Both the position numbers and the translations under genes were made by a program. DNA of 23,332 nucleotides, taken from positions 1-23,332 of the forward strand of contig CAJPPF010000016.1 in NCBI GenBank assembly GCA_905372445.1. The letters are read 5' to 3'. Positions 1 through 7,881 of the stretch are shown here, piece after piece. Position 1 is the stretch's first letter. Each line of letters starts with the position of its first letter. Origin of the DNA: an uncultured Prevotella sp. (GTDB lineage Bacteria; Bacteroidota; Bacteroidia; Bacteroidales; Bacteroidaceae). The notes beneath the pieces were generated by a model that did not search any database, had not been told where the DNA came from, and saw only the letters and a list, made by a program, of their open reading frames with translations.

Positions 1-68
1 ACAAGACTGTTAATCTGCTCAACAATCAAACGAAATCAGTTTGGAATCTATTGACCGTTTTGGGTTAA
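1..68 (+). pseudogene. 3' end of an unidentified repeated gene, copy 1 (cut by window edge)
   Basis: An open frame enters from the left edge (first full codon at 3), reads KTVNLLNNQTKSVWNLLTVL then G, and stops at TAA 66-68. The same amino acids occur at the right end of the window on the opposite strand. There the matching codon is TTA rather than TAA and the frame continues for about 25 more codons, so this copy looks truncated by a nonsense change close to where the similarity ends. I do not recognise the protein. A transposase or other multi-copy accessory gene is possible but unsupported by any motif. Only 22 codons are visible. Confidence 0.5.
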
Positions 69-70
69 AC
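1..70 (+). repeat. 70-base inverted repeat, left copy
   Basis: Bases 1-70 match the reverse complement of 23202-23272. The differences are one substitution at base 10, a local TTT versus GCAA replacement near 40-42, and one substitution at base 67. Beyond base 70 the copies diverge. The repeat begins at the first base of the window, so its true left border is unknown, and the right copy continues for 60 more bases. It lies within coding sequence, so it is a duplicated gene end and not a classical insertion-sequence terminal repeat. Confidence 0.9.
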
Positions 71-90
71 CCAAATAAATAACGATTAAT

Positions 91-729
91 ATGTATGTAC
101 TAAACAAAGAACAACAGGAACTTATACGTTCTGTCGATCATTTCACAAAAGCGACTGTCAACAACATCTGTAAGGGTAGGTTTCGCAACATTATAGCTGA
201 CATTCATCAGGAAGCACTGCTTGCTGTATGCAAGGCAACGCTGTCATACGACGCCTCATCGCCTGTGGCATTCACCACATACCTTTATCCCCACATCGTC
301 TATGCCGTGCAGAAGTCGGTGCGCGAATATGGGTTCGCCGTAAGAATACCGCAACATGCTGAAGGATTGGCGACAGTGGTTCATCTGCATACGACGGTCG
401 ACGACGACGGGAAGTGTATAGGCGATGAGATTCTCGACGGTCATCAGGAGGAAGGCTCAGACGAGATACTGAGACAAACGACAGAAAACGAGAAGGTGGA
501 CTTTCTCTTCTCGTTGATTACAAAGCAGGAACAGCGGATTATCCGTGGTATCTTCGGCTTCGATGGCAAGGCGATGTCGTTTCAGGCATTGGCAAAGAAA
601 CTGAAGCTCTCGCCAATAAAGATACGCCAGGCGTACAACAATGCTATTATAAAAATGGAGAATGGCGCGATGCATTACAAAAGGCGAAAGAAACGATGCC
701 TGCCCACGGAAGAGATTCAGATGTATTGA
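91..729 (+). CDS. Compact sigma-70-family RNA polymerase sigma factor
   Basis: The 212-residue protein has the layout of a small sigma-70 factor. Residues about 31-80 resemble region 2 (ADIHQEALLAVCKA, then FTTYLYPHIVYAVQ, like the core-binding and -10 recognition helices). FAVRIPQHAE at 82-91 resembles the RIP-V-H stretch at the start of region 3 in primary sigmas. Residues about 136-190 resemble region 4, with a helix-turn-helix at 163-186. Region 1.1 and most of region 3 are missing. It is not a standard ECF sigma, because the RIP motif and the FGFDGKAMSFQALA stretch resemble the RpoD group. No anti-sigma gene is adjacent, and the next gene is convergent 24 bases away. Its target promoters are unknown, and it could be a divergent or accessory factor. 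Confidence 0.75.
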   Translation: MYVLNKEQQELIRSVDHFTKATVNNICKGRFRNIIADIHQEALLAVCKATLSYDASSPVAFTTYLYPHIVYAVQKSVREYGFAVRIPQHAEGLATVVHLHTTVDDDGKCIGDEILDGHQEEGSDEILRQTTENEKVDFLFSLITKQEQRIIRGIFGFDGKAMSFQALAKKLKLSPIKIRQAYNNAIIKMENGAMHYKRRKKRCLPTEEIQMY

Positions 730-753
730 CCGATTGGGATTACATATACAGGG

Positions 754-1392
754 TTATATCTGTCCTGCCTCGACTTGTCTTACCACGCGTTCTGTCACAC
801 GATCTATTCCGTCGGGCTTGTATTCTTTCGTCAGCGATGCTCCGAAAGCCCAGGCAAACGCCTGATAGAACCCTGCACGCACAGGACCAAGGAATGCCTG
901 AATGAGATTATAGCTGGATGAGTTGCACTCGCGGTAGATAAGTTTAATCAGAAGTTTACCCTGAGCATAGGTGAGCTTCTTCATGCGTGGCTGATACTCT
1001 TTCCATATGCTTTTCTCCACGTATTTCATGTGCTCCCTACGCTCTGCTTGCGTATCAAGGGTCTGCATATACTCGTAGGTCTCGATGATGATGGCATTTG
1101 CCTCTTTGGCAATGGGCAGCACCTTCTTTATATTACGCACGAGTTTATTATACGCCTGTTGCTGTCTTTTGTTCTTAAATTCCTGTTTAGGATAGATATA
1201 CACATTGTTGAACTCAACATAAGGTATGGAGTCGCCCTCGAGGAGAACCTTTCCTACTTTCACCATAGGCACAAACGCCGGATCGTCAACGCCTGCCTCG
1301 CCCTTTGGGGCATCGGTGGCAATGTCCTGCGCCTTAAGTGCCGGTGTCGACGCTATGGAAAGTAGTAGTGTAAGCAAGAATCGTCTCATCAT
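754..1392 (-). CDS. Exported DUF4294 family protein
   Basis: The 212-residue protein starts at the ATG ending at 1392 and opens with a signal peptide (MMRRFLLTLLLSIASTPALKAQ region, cleavage probably after AQ or nearby). The frame could extend 42 codons upstream, but that extension is lysine-rich, has no signal character and runs through the promoter, so I reject it. The mature part carries the Bacteroidota DUF4294 pattern: an EGDSIPYVEFNNVYIYP strand region at about 50-70, a basic helical middle, and LTYAQGKLLIKLIYRE followed by a C-terminal helical part. Its function is unknown. It is probably periplasmic or outer-membrane associated. It converges with the sigma-like gene and diverges from cysS. 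Confidence 0.8.
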   Translation of the reverse strand: MMRRFLLTLLLSIASTPALKAQDIATDAPKGEAGVDDPAFVPMVKVGKVLLEGDSIPYVEFNNVYIYPKQEFKNKRQQQAYNKLVRNIKKVLPIAKEANAIIIETYEYMQTLDTQAERREHMKYVEKSIWKEYQPRMKKLTYAQGKLLIKLIYRECNSSSYNLIQAFLGPVRAGFYQAFAWAFGASLTKEYKPDGIDRVTERVVRQVEAGQI

Positions 1393-1396
1393 ACGG

Positions 1397-1404
1397 CAAA
1401 GATA
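1397..1404 (-). promoter_or_regulatory. -7 box of the DUF4294 gene
   Basis: On the minus strand this reads TATCTTTG, a full match to the Bacteroidota -7 consensus TAnnTTTG. It ends four bases before the chosen ATG. A transcript started at the usual distance would have almost no leader. The -33 TTTG is weak; only CTTT lies at about the right spacing. Confidence 0.55.
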
Positions 1405-1473
1405 CAAATTATCTGCCAAATAAAAGATTCTTTCGCCGTAGAAATGAAAAAACGATAATTCTTTTATTACTTT

Positions 1474-1504
1474 TTTGCAGTTCCGTTTTTTTGCAGTACT
1501 TTTG
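1474..1504 (+). promoter_or_regulatory. Promoter of cysS
   Basis: TTTG at 1474-1477, a 19-base spacer and TACTTTTG at 1497-1504 match the Bacteroidota sigma-ABfr consensus TTTG-N19-21-TAnnTTTG exactly. The cysS ATG is 24 bases downstream. Confidence 0.75.
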
Positions 1505-1528
1505 TTGTTCGAAAACAAATAAAATAAT

Positions 1529-3022
1529 ATGATTATGGCTCAGCCTCTTCTGATTTACAACACCCTCACCCGTAAGAAGGAACTCTTCAAGCCGCTTCAT
1601 GCACCGAATGTCGGTATGTATGTATGCGGTCCTACAGTATATGGCGATGCTCATCTGGGTCATGCCCGTCCAGCCATCACGTTCGATATTCTTTTCCGTT
1701 ACCTTAAGCATCTCGGATATAAGGTGCGCTATGTGCGCAACATAACCGATGTGGGGCATCTCGAGCACGACGCCGACGAAGGCGAGGACAAGATTGCCAA
1801 GAAGGCACGCCTTGAGCAGGTTGAGCCAATGGAGATAGCGCAGTATTATACACGCCGCTTCAACTCTGCCATGGACAAGCTCAATGTCCTTCCGCCTTCT
1901 ATCGAGCCTCACGCCACAGGGCATATCATCGAGCAGCAACAGCTCGTAAAGCAGATTCTCGATAACGGCTATGCATACGAGGCAAACGGTTCGATATATT
2001 TCGACATAGAGAAATACAACAACGATTTCAAATACGGAATCCTCTCCGGTCGTACGCTGGAGAATATAAAGGATGCTTCGCGTGAGAGCCTTGCCGGCAT
2101 TGGCGAGAAGAAGAACCAAGCCGACTTTGCCCTCTGGAAAAAAGCGCAGCCTGAGCATATCATGCGCTGGCCTTCACCTTGGTCGGTTGGATTCCCGGGC
2201 TGGCACTGCGAGTGTACCGCGATGGGACGCAAGTATCTCGGCGATGAGTTCGATATACACGGTGGCGGCATGGACCTCATTTTTCCTCACCACGAGTGTG
2301 AGATAGCACAGGCACAGGCTTCGATGGGACATAAAGCCGTGCACTACTGGATGCACAACAACATGATTACTATCAACGGACAGAAGATGGGCAAGTCGTA
2401 CAATAACTTCATCACGCTCGACCAATTCTTCACCGGCGACCATCCACTGCTGACAAAGGCGTTCTCGCCAATGACCATACGTTTCTTCATTCTCTCTGCC
2501 CACTACCGCGGCACGGTGGACTTCTCAAGCGAGGCTCTCGAGGCAGCAGAGAAGGGATTCAACCGTCTCATGACCGGGCTGAAGGACTTGAAGCGCATAC
2601 AACCAACTAAAGGTTCTACGCCGGAGACAGCAAAGTTTGTCGAGACACTGCCACAGCAACTCTATGAAGCTATGAACGACGACATGATGACGCCTATCGT
2701 CATCTCACTACTCTTCGAGGCATGCCACCAAGTAAACCTGCTCGTCGACCGCAAAGCGAAGATATCTGCCGACGATTTAGAGAAACTCTCGCAGACGATG
2801 CACCTTTTCACAGAGGACATTCTCGGTCTGAGCAATGCCACTCAGGCTGGCGACACATCGCGCGAGGAGTCGTTCGGAAAGGTTGTCGACATGGTTCTCG
2901 ATATGCGTGCAAAAGCTCGCGAGGCAAAGGACTGGGCTACAACAGACCAGATTCGCGATGCTCTGAACGAGGCGGGATTCATCATCAAGGACACTCCCGA
3001 CGGCACCGTATGGGAACTGTAA
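1529..3022 (+). CDS. cysS: Cysteinyl-tRNA synthetase
   Basis: This class I aminoacyl-tRNA synthetase charges tRNA-Cys with cysteine in the cytoplasm. The 497-residue length is close to the family's usual 460-500. The HIGH signature appears as HLGH at 42-45 after YVCGPTVYGDA, and KMSKS appears as KMGKS at 286-290. The zinc-binding residues that sense cysteine are in place: C33, C227 in GWHCECTAMG, and the HHE cluster at 254-256. The C-terminal anticodon-binding part ends with RDALNEAGFIIKDTPDGTVWEL, typical of CysS. ATG 1529 is used; ATG 1535 (MAQPLL) is an equally plausible start two codons later. The gene stands alone, divergent from the DUF4294 gene and convergent with the acyltransferase. 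Confidence 0.97.
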   Translation: MIMAQPLLIYNTLTRKKELFKPLHAPNVGMYVCGPTVYGDAHLGHARPAITFDILFRYLKHLGYKVRYVRNITDVGHLEHDADEGEDKIAKKARLEQVEPMEIAQYYTRRFNSAMDKLNVLPPSIEPHATGHIIEQQQLVKQILDNGYAYEANGSIYFDIEKYNNDFKYGILSGRTLENIKDASRESLAGIGEKKNQADFALWKKAQPEHIMRWPSPWSVGFPGWHCECTAMGRKYLGDEFDIHGGGMDLIFPHHECEIAQAQASMGHKAVHYWMHNNMITINGQKMGKSYNNFITLDQFFTGDHPLLTKAFSPMTIRFFILSAHYRGTVDFSSEALEAAEKGFNRLMTGLKDLKRIQPTKGSTPETAKFVETLPQQLYEAMNDDMMTPIVISLLFEACHQVNLLVDRKAKISADDLEKLSQTMHLFTEDILGLSNATQAGDTSREESFGKVVDMVLDMRAKAREAKDWATTDQIRDALNEAGFIIKDTPDGTVWEL

Positions 3023-3091
3023 CGTATGCACGACAGCGCAGATAGAGACTATCACACATCTGTCATCAGACCGCAGTAGAGGTTATTGTTA

Positions 3092-3110
3092 CGATGGCAG
3101 CCTTCCATCG
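3092..3110. terminator. Weak hairpin between cysS and the convergent acyltransferase
   Basis: CGATGG at 3092-3097 and CCATCG at 3105-3110 form a perfect 6-base stem with a 7-base loop between two convergent genes. Only a broken pyrimidine tract follows, so intrinsic termination is tentative. Confidence 0.35.
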
Positions 3111-3115
3111 CTTTC

Positions 3116-4123
3116 CTACTTATAACGGCTCATCAACGGCTTCTCTATCACAAACCACGACAGGCAAGCCAATATACCTGTTATTATCAGTGCAAGAACA
3201 AAGCAGAGATAGATATTCAACTCCTCTACGCCGCAGAGTATCAACAGTTGGATGACGGGGAAGTGATAGAGATAGAGCCCATAAGTCACATTATCGTATT
3301 TCCTAAGGAAGTTCAACGGCTTGCAGTTGTAGGCAATGCCTATGATGATGGCAGAGAATGTCAGCGGTTCGATAGCATAGCAGAACGCCGTTATATAAGG
3401 CACTTCAACAACATAAACGAACGTTTCGGCAACGACAGACAAAGGAAGAATCACCTTGTAGTGCTGACTGACATAGTCGAAGAAGAGCAGTAAGAACATT
3501 CCCGAGAAGAAATACATGAAATACTGTGTCTGCAAAGGCACAACAGCATACAGCAGCAAGCCCAACGCAATGATAGGAAAGGTCAGCGCACGCTTGCCGG
3601 TGCGTCGCATCAGAATTATCATAAGCGGGACAAGGGCATAGAATATCATCTCCTGTTTCATCGACCACAGCGAGCCGTTCATCTGCGGAACGTAATTGCT
3701 TTGGAATGTCTGCGGCAGTTCCGGCTCGAGCCAGTTGAGCATGAAGATATTCGCGACGGTGTATTTCCATGTCTGCATGGATGCGAAGAACTCGCCTGTG
3801 TCGAGCGTTGTAACAGTCCATCCCAACGTCAGACAGAAGAGAATGCACGCCACATAAGCCGGCACAATCCTGACAAAACGCTTACGGGCGTAGGATTTCA
3901 TCCGGCAGTCGCGTCGCAGGAAACTATAGGTCACGAGGAATCCTGTGATAGTGAAGAACGCCTTAACGCGCATACTGCCCGTAATGAACCAGAACTGTTC
4001 ATTGCCGGTCAGCGTGCAGAAATGTGCTATGATGAGAGAGAAGGCAAAGACATATCTGAGAAAATCGAAACAGTTGCCCTTTCTCACCTCATTTATTATT
4101 CTATCGTTAAGTATCTCCGGCAT
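3116..4123 (-). CDS. OafA/YrhL-like membrane acyltransferase (acyltransferase 3 family)
   Basis: The 335-residue polytopic inner-membrane protein fits acyltransferase family 3, which moves acetyl or other acyl groups onto sugars of O-antigen, capsule or other glycans. After a short cytoplasmic start comes NCFDFLRYVFAFSLIIAHF, where H34 sits where the family's catalytic histidine is expected. AFFTITGFLVTYSF follows at about 55-68, then RKRFVRIVPAY at 80-90, the conserved RxxRIxPxY loop. About eight further hydrophobic segments follow to the C-terminus. No SGNH domain is attached. The gene starts four bases after the porZ stop, so it is probably co-transcribed with rdgB and porZ. The substrate cannot be read from the sequence. 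Confidence 0.88.
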   Translation of the reverse strand: MPEILNDRIINEVRKGNCFDFLRYVFAFSLIIAHFCTLTGNEQFWFITGSMRVKAFFTITGFLVTYSFLRRDCRMKSYARKRFVRIVPAYVACILFCLTLGWTVTTLDTGEFFASMQTWKYTVANIFMLNWLEPELPQTFQSNYVPQMNGSLWSMKQEMIFYALVPLMIILMRRTGKRALTFPIIALGLLLYAVVPLQTQYFMYFFSGMFLLLFFDYVSQHYKVILPLSVVAETFVYVVEVPYITAFCYAIEPLTFSAIIIGIAYNCKPLNFLRKYDNVTYGLYLYHFPVIQLLILCGVEELNIYLCFVLALIITGILACLSWFVIEKPLMSRYK

Positions 4124-4127
4124 TTAA

Positions 4128-6134
4128 TCATCTCACTATTGCAACTTTTGTCACGATACCCTTCTTCCCCTCCTCCGTGGCAACCATGACCATATATACT
4201 CCCGATGCCACGCGCTTGCCATTGATGTCGCAGCCATCCCATGTGAATGTTCCGCCGTTCGACGTGCCTTCAGCAACAATCTGTCCGCTTGACGTCACAA
4301 TCTTTACCTCCGAACGATAGGTCAGTCCGACAATGGTTATCAGTCCGGTATAGTCGGGCGTAACGGGGTTCGGATAGGCATAGATATTGTCTTTCACAAG
4401 TCTTTCTGCATAGCCAGAAGCATCGCTGGCGTAAGAGCAAAGACCTTTGTCGGTGGCGATATACACTTCACCGGTGGTATCGTCAATGGCTATGCTCTCT
4501 ATATTGTTCGACAGCAGAGGGCTGTTTGATGCTGTGAAATGATGTATCTGTGTAGTATTGTCATAGTCGATGAGATATATTCCATTGTCGTTCGTGCCGA
4601 ACCATTTGCGGTTGGCGGCGTCGATGGCGATGCAGGTGATGTCGATGCCCGAAAGAAGATAGTCGGCGAGGTTGGTACCGTCGTTGCGCGGAACTTTTAT
4701 CTGCTGAAACACTTCCGTGTCGGAAGTAACGTCGGTGGCGAGATATTCAAAAGGTCCGATATTCGTGCCGAACCATATATTGCCGTATCTGTCCTCTACG
4801 CAGCAACGCACATACATGAAGTTCACTCCCATGCCGTCCTGATTGACAAGGCTCTTGTACGCCTTCAACCGGTCGGTCTTTATGTCATAGCGTGCCAGTA
4901 CGGGTGTGCGCCAGTCGTTATTGACAAACCATATCTCACCGCGAGAGTCGAAGAAAGCACTCACCTGACGCTCCCAGGAATAGTCTGCAGTGTTTTTCAT
5001 CTCCGGATGTGAGAACGAATCCCACTTACCGTCCTTTTCGAGTTTATATATCTTTGGGGCTGGCGCTATACCGTTGAACACCCACACAGCGCCTTCATTG
5101 TCAAAAAGTGCCGAGGTTGCAAGTGTGTAGTCAGCTTTGTAAGGGCTGTCAGGCTTCACTGTGGCTGCAAGCTGAAGAGGAGAGTTGCCCCAATAGTAGT
5201 CATTAATGACCTTGTTGTTCTTGTATTCGTACAGTCCTGTTCTTGCAGGCACGAACCAATGACTCTCGTCCTTAGGGTCGATTTCTATCATATAAGGATT
5301 GACGTATGACCTCTGCGATATATAGCCGATGTCATTGCTTATTACAGTCCATTTGTCTTTCTCCTTTATCTGTATGTATGCCTTGCGTGCCGGCGAGGAG
5401 TAGCCCGCGACGGTATATAGTTTGCCGTTATACATTCGCATATAGCCAAACTGATTCAGTTCGGGACCCTCAGGACGGTATTTGTCGATGATTACTTTCT
5501 GTTCAGCAGTTATCTGCTTGTTTTCTGCCGTGTAGTCTGCCGTCCGGCTCCAACTGCTCCTGTCGATAAGATTGCTTGTCAGCAGCGCCGAGTACTGTCC
5601 TGACTGCTTCGACTCGGCATATATTCGCCGGTTGTCGACATGAGTCCAGTCAACCGATATACCGATGTTGTATGTGTCGCTGATCAATGCCTCGGCGACG
5701 TTTATCCTGATCACGCCAAAAGCAGTGCAGAGATAAGCATATCGTCCTACAACATTGATTCCGTTGATTGTCTTGTCCACGGTCATCACCTTTGAGTAAT
5801 AGTCGGAGATGTTGATCACGTTTCCGTTTTCTTCAAGCAGGTCGATGTTCTGATTGGCGTATGCAATGACGAGCCGTCGCGCTACCTGACACCATCCTAT
5901 GTGCTTTATGTCACAGTCAGAGAGGGTCTTTGCCTTGTCGAACACCGTCACGCTCTGGTCATTGGCGTTGTAACAATAGAGCGACCCGGAGTCAAGCACA
6001 TATGTCTTGTTGCCAGCCGTCTCTGCCTCCGTGGCATTGCCAAAGGCGGGATGAACCCTCCACTCGCCTATCACTGCCGCACTTAACACAAGGTGCGACA
6101 ACAGCAATATGACTGAAATTAATAGTTTCTTCAT
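4128..6134 (-). CDS. porZ: PorZ-like type IX secretion component with beta-propellers and sorting domain
   Basis: The 668-residue exported protein begins with a signal peptide (MKKLLISVILLLSHLVLSA). Directly after it, GEWRVHPAFGNATEAETAGN resembles the N-terminal propeller of PorZ, the surface protein of the PorU-V-Q-Z attachment complex. Two propeller regions follow, with two-component-regulator-type blades such as DRYGNIWFGTNIGPFEYL and DAANRKWFGTNDNGIYLID. From about residue 585 comes a type A sorting domain (IYAYPNPV... ending in KVAIVR) of the kind handled by the type IX system. In Porphyromonas, PorZ delivers anionic lipopolysaccharide to the PorU sortase. The protein is somewhat shorter than I recall for the Porphyromonas homologue. 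It lies 23 bases after rdgB and 4 bases before the acyltransferase. A generic T9SS cargo protein with propellers is the alternative. Confidence 0.78.
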   Translation of the reverse strand: MKKLLISVILLLSHLVLSAAVIGEWRVHPAFGNATEAETAGNKTYVLDSGSLYCYNANDQSVTVFDKAKTLSDCDIKHIGWCQVARRLVIAYANQNIDLLEENGNVINISDYYSKVMTVDKTINGINVVGRYAYLCTAFGVIRINVAEALISDTYNIGISVDWTHVDNRRIYAESKQSGQYSALLTSNLIDRSSWSRTADYTAENKQITAEQKVIIDKYRPEGPELNQFGYMRMYNGKLYTVAGYSSPARKAYIQIKEKDKWTVISNDIGYISQRSYVNPYMIEIDPKDESHWFVPARTGLYEYKNNKVINDYYWGNSPLQLAATVKPDSPYKADYTLATSALFDNEGAVWVFNGIAPAPKIYKLEKDGKWDSFSHPEMKNTADYSWERQVSAFFDSRGEIWFVNNDWRTPVLARYDIKTDRLKAYKSLVNQDGMGVNFMYVRCCVEDRYGNIWFGTNIGPFEYLATDVTSDTEVFQQIKVPRNDGTNLADYLLSGIDITCIAIDAANRKWFGTNDNGIYLIDYDNTTQIHHFTASNSPLLSNNIESIAIDDTTGEVYIATDKGLCSYASDASGYAERLVKDNIYAYPNPVTPDYTGLITIVGLTYRSEVKIVTSSGQIVAEGTSNGGTFTWDGCDINGKRVASGVYMVMVATEEGKKGIVTKVAIVR

Positions 6135-6157
6135 TGTCGTAATCTGCTTTTTCTGTC

Positions 6158-6760
6158 TTACCGTTCAGTTCTTTTATTCAGAAACTCTGATAGTTTCTTC
6201 ACCGCACGTGCTCTGTGTGAGATGGCATTCTTCTTCTCCACCCCAAGTTCGGCAAAGGTCTTGTTGTAGTCTTCGGGTATGAACACAGGGTCATATCCAA
6301 AACCTTTGTCCCCACGTTTCTCCGTGGAAATCTCTCCTTTGACAATGCCCTCGAAGAGATACTCCTTACCGTCGATGATTAATGCTATCGCTGTGCGGAA
6401 CTGCGCACGGCGATTGTCGATGCCGCGCAGTTTATCGAGCAGACAGCGTGTGTTGGCTTCCGCATCGTGAGAGTCGCCATAGCCGTTCATCGTACCGAAA
6501 CGTGCGGTATACACGCCGGGTGCTCCGTCGAATGCCTCCACTTCCAGTCCGGTGTCGTCGGCAAAACAATCTACACCGTAGCGGTCGTTTATGTAATGTG
6601 CCTTCTGCAGAGCATTGCCTTCCAGCGTATCGGATGTCTCAGGAATGTCGTCGTGGCAGCCCAGCTCTTCCAATGACACAATGTCGAACTCTTGTCCGAG
6701 GATAGCACGGATTTCTCTGAGTTTATGTGTGTTGTTTGTAGCGAATACAATCTTTTTCAT
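6158..6760 (-). CDS. rdgB: Non-canonical purine NTP pyrophosphatase (RdgB/HAM1)
   Basis: The enzyme hydrolyses dITP, ITP and XTP to monophosphates, keeping deaminated purines out of DNA and RNA. The chosen start MKKIVFATNNTHKLREI gives 200 residues, normal for the family. The longer frame to 6838 has no family sequence and is rejected; MISMKK from 6769 is a minor alternative. Conserved motifs are TNNTHK with the following E, FADDTGLEV (about 67-75), GAPGVYTARF, DKGFGYDPVFIP (about 150-161) and AISHRARA near the end. It is the first gene of a likely rdgB-porZ-acyltransferase operon. I find no exact TAnnTTTG box upstream on this strand. Confidence 0.95.
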   Translation of the reverse strand: MKKIVFATNNTHKLREIRAILGQEFDIVSLEELGCHDDIPETSDTLEGNALQKAHYINDRYGVDCFADDTGLEVEAFDGAPGVYTARFGTMNGYGDSHDAEANTRCLLDKLRGIDNRRAQFRTAIALIIDGKEYLFEGIVKGEISTEKRGDKGFGYDPVFIPEDYNKTFAELGVEKKNAISHRARAVKKLSEFLNKRTER

Positions 6761-6762
6761 GC

Positions 6763-6778
6763 TTATCATTTTTGATAA
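6763..6778. promoter_or_regulatory. Palindrome just upstream of rdgB start
   Basis: TTATCATTTTTGATAA has perfect 6-base arms around a TTTT centre and ends two bases before the rdgB ATG. It could be an operator or a hairpin that limits access to the start codon. It also contains the alternative in-frame ATG. It could still be chance in AT-rich DNA. Confidence 0.35.
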
Positions 6779-6846
6779 ATAACGTGAAAAAGGCGTTTTT
6801 ATTTCGTTTAAAGAGGAGCGGTTGATTGGAATAAGCAAAAAAATTA

Positions 6847-6854
6847 TACTTTTG
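6847..6854 (+). promoter_or_regulatory. -7 box of the transporter/peptidase operon
   Basis: TACTTTTG matches TAnnTTTG, about 44 bases before the transporter start. The -33 element is only approximate (ATTG at 6825-6828, 18-base spacer). Confidence 0.5.
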
Positions 6855-6897
6855 TATCGGAAAACTGACGTTTATATTTTCCTGCGTATGGAACAGA

Positions 6898-7881
6898 ATG
6901 TTTTTACTTATGAATAGTCTTTTCAAATTGCTTCGCAACTGGACACTCCCTATTTCCATGCTGGCAGGAGTGCTGGGATATTTTCTCATCTCCTCTCTTC
7001 CGTTGTCACACGACGAGAGTAAGCTGACATTTTTCATTATAAGCCATTACATTCAACCCGTGTTGCTATTCCTGATGCTGTTTCTCTCGTTCACAAAGGT
7101 GATGCCTCATGAGATGCATCCCCAGCGTTGGCATGGCATCGTGCTACTCTGTCAGGCACTGGGGTTCGTCGTTTTCTCTGTTCTTGCGATGTCGATGAAC
7201 AGCATAGAGAACAGAATCCTGTGTGAGGGAGCGATGCTCTGCTTCATTTGTCCCACAGCTACGGCATCGTCAGTAATAACAGGACGACTCGGCGGAAGCG
7301 TCTCTGACGTAACGACTTATCTGCTCATATGCAATCTCATGGTGGCGTTGATTGCTCCTCCGTTTCTCACAATGGTAGAGCCACACGAAGGTCTCAGCCG
7401 ACTGACTTCGTTCTTTATGATAATGGGAAAGATTTTTCCACTGCTTATCAGTCCGCTTATATGTGCTTGGATAGTGAGGTTTCTCCTCCCTAAGCTCCAC
7501 GACCGCATACGTGCCATAACAGGATTAGCGTTCTATCTATGGGCAGTAGGACTGGCACTGGCAATCCTTGTCACCGTGCGATCAATAGTCGAGAGTGCCA
7601 TAGGCATGACCTATCTTGTCGGGCTTGGCATCATTTCCCTTGTCGCCTGTGTGCTGCAGTTTGCCATTGGCAAGTTCGTTGGCTCGCATTACGACAAAGG
7701 AACAGGACAGCACATCAACCGCATCACTGCCGGACAGGCTTTCGGACAAAAGAATACCGTCTTCATTATTTGGCTCGGTCTGGTGTTTCTCGATCCCGTG
7801 ACATCTGTCGTCGGAGGACTTTATTCCGTATGGCATAACATCATCAACTCGTATCAACTTTATAAGGTAAGGAAGTTATGA
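6898..7881 (+). CDS. BASS-type (bile acid:sodium symporter-like) transporter
   Basis: The 327-residue inner-membrane protein has about nine or ten hydrophobic segments. Its two signature stretches fit the bile acid:sodium symporter superfamily: CFICPTATASSVITGRLGGSVS (about 118-139) and ITAGQAFGQKNTVFIIWLGL followed by a conserved-looking FLDPVTSVVGGLY (about 274-309). These correspond to the crossover helices that bind sodium and substrate in the family. BASS members carry organic anions such as bile acids, pantoate or keto acids; the substrate here is unknown. ATG 6898 is used, and ATG 6910 (MNSLFKLL) is possible and would remove four residues. Its stop codon overlaps the start of the downstream peptidase gene. 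Confidence 0.8.
   Translation: MFLLMNSLFKLLRNWTLPISMLAGVLGYFLISSLPLSHDESKLTFFIISHYIQPVLLFLMLFLSFTKVMPHEMHPQRWHGIVLLCQALGFVVFSVLAMSMNSIENRILCEGAMLCFICPTATASSVITGRLGGSVSDVTTYLLICNLMVALIAPPFLTMVEPHEGLSRLTSFFMIMGKIFPLLISPLICAWIVRFLLPKLHDRIRAITGLAFYLWAVGLALAILVTVRSIVESAIGMTYLVGLGIISLVACVLQFAIGKFVGSHYDKGTGQHINRITAGQAFGQKNTVFIIWLGLVFLDPVTSVVGGLYSVWHNIINSYQLYKVRKL

Noticed and set aside
1..70. Terminal inverted repeat of a transposon spanning the window
   Set aside because: The repeat is coding sequence of a gene end, the interior is ordinary core genome, and no transposase or target-site duplication can be seen.
754..1518. Longer 254-residue form of the DUF4294 protein
   Set aside because: The extra 42 residues run through a perfect -7 box and precede an obvious signal peptide starting at 1392.
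1409..2158. 249-residue minus-strand frame across the cysS start
   Set aside because: It is antisense to the well-supported cysS gene and shows no family motifs.
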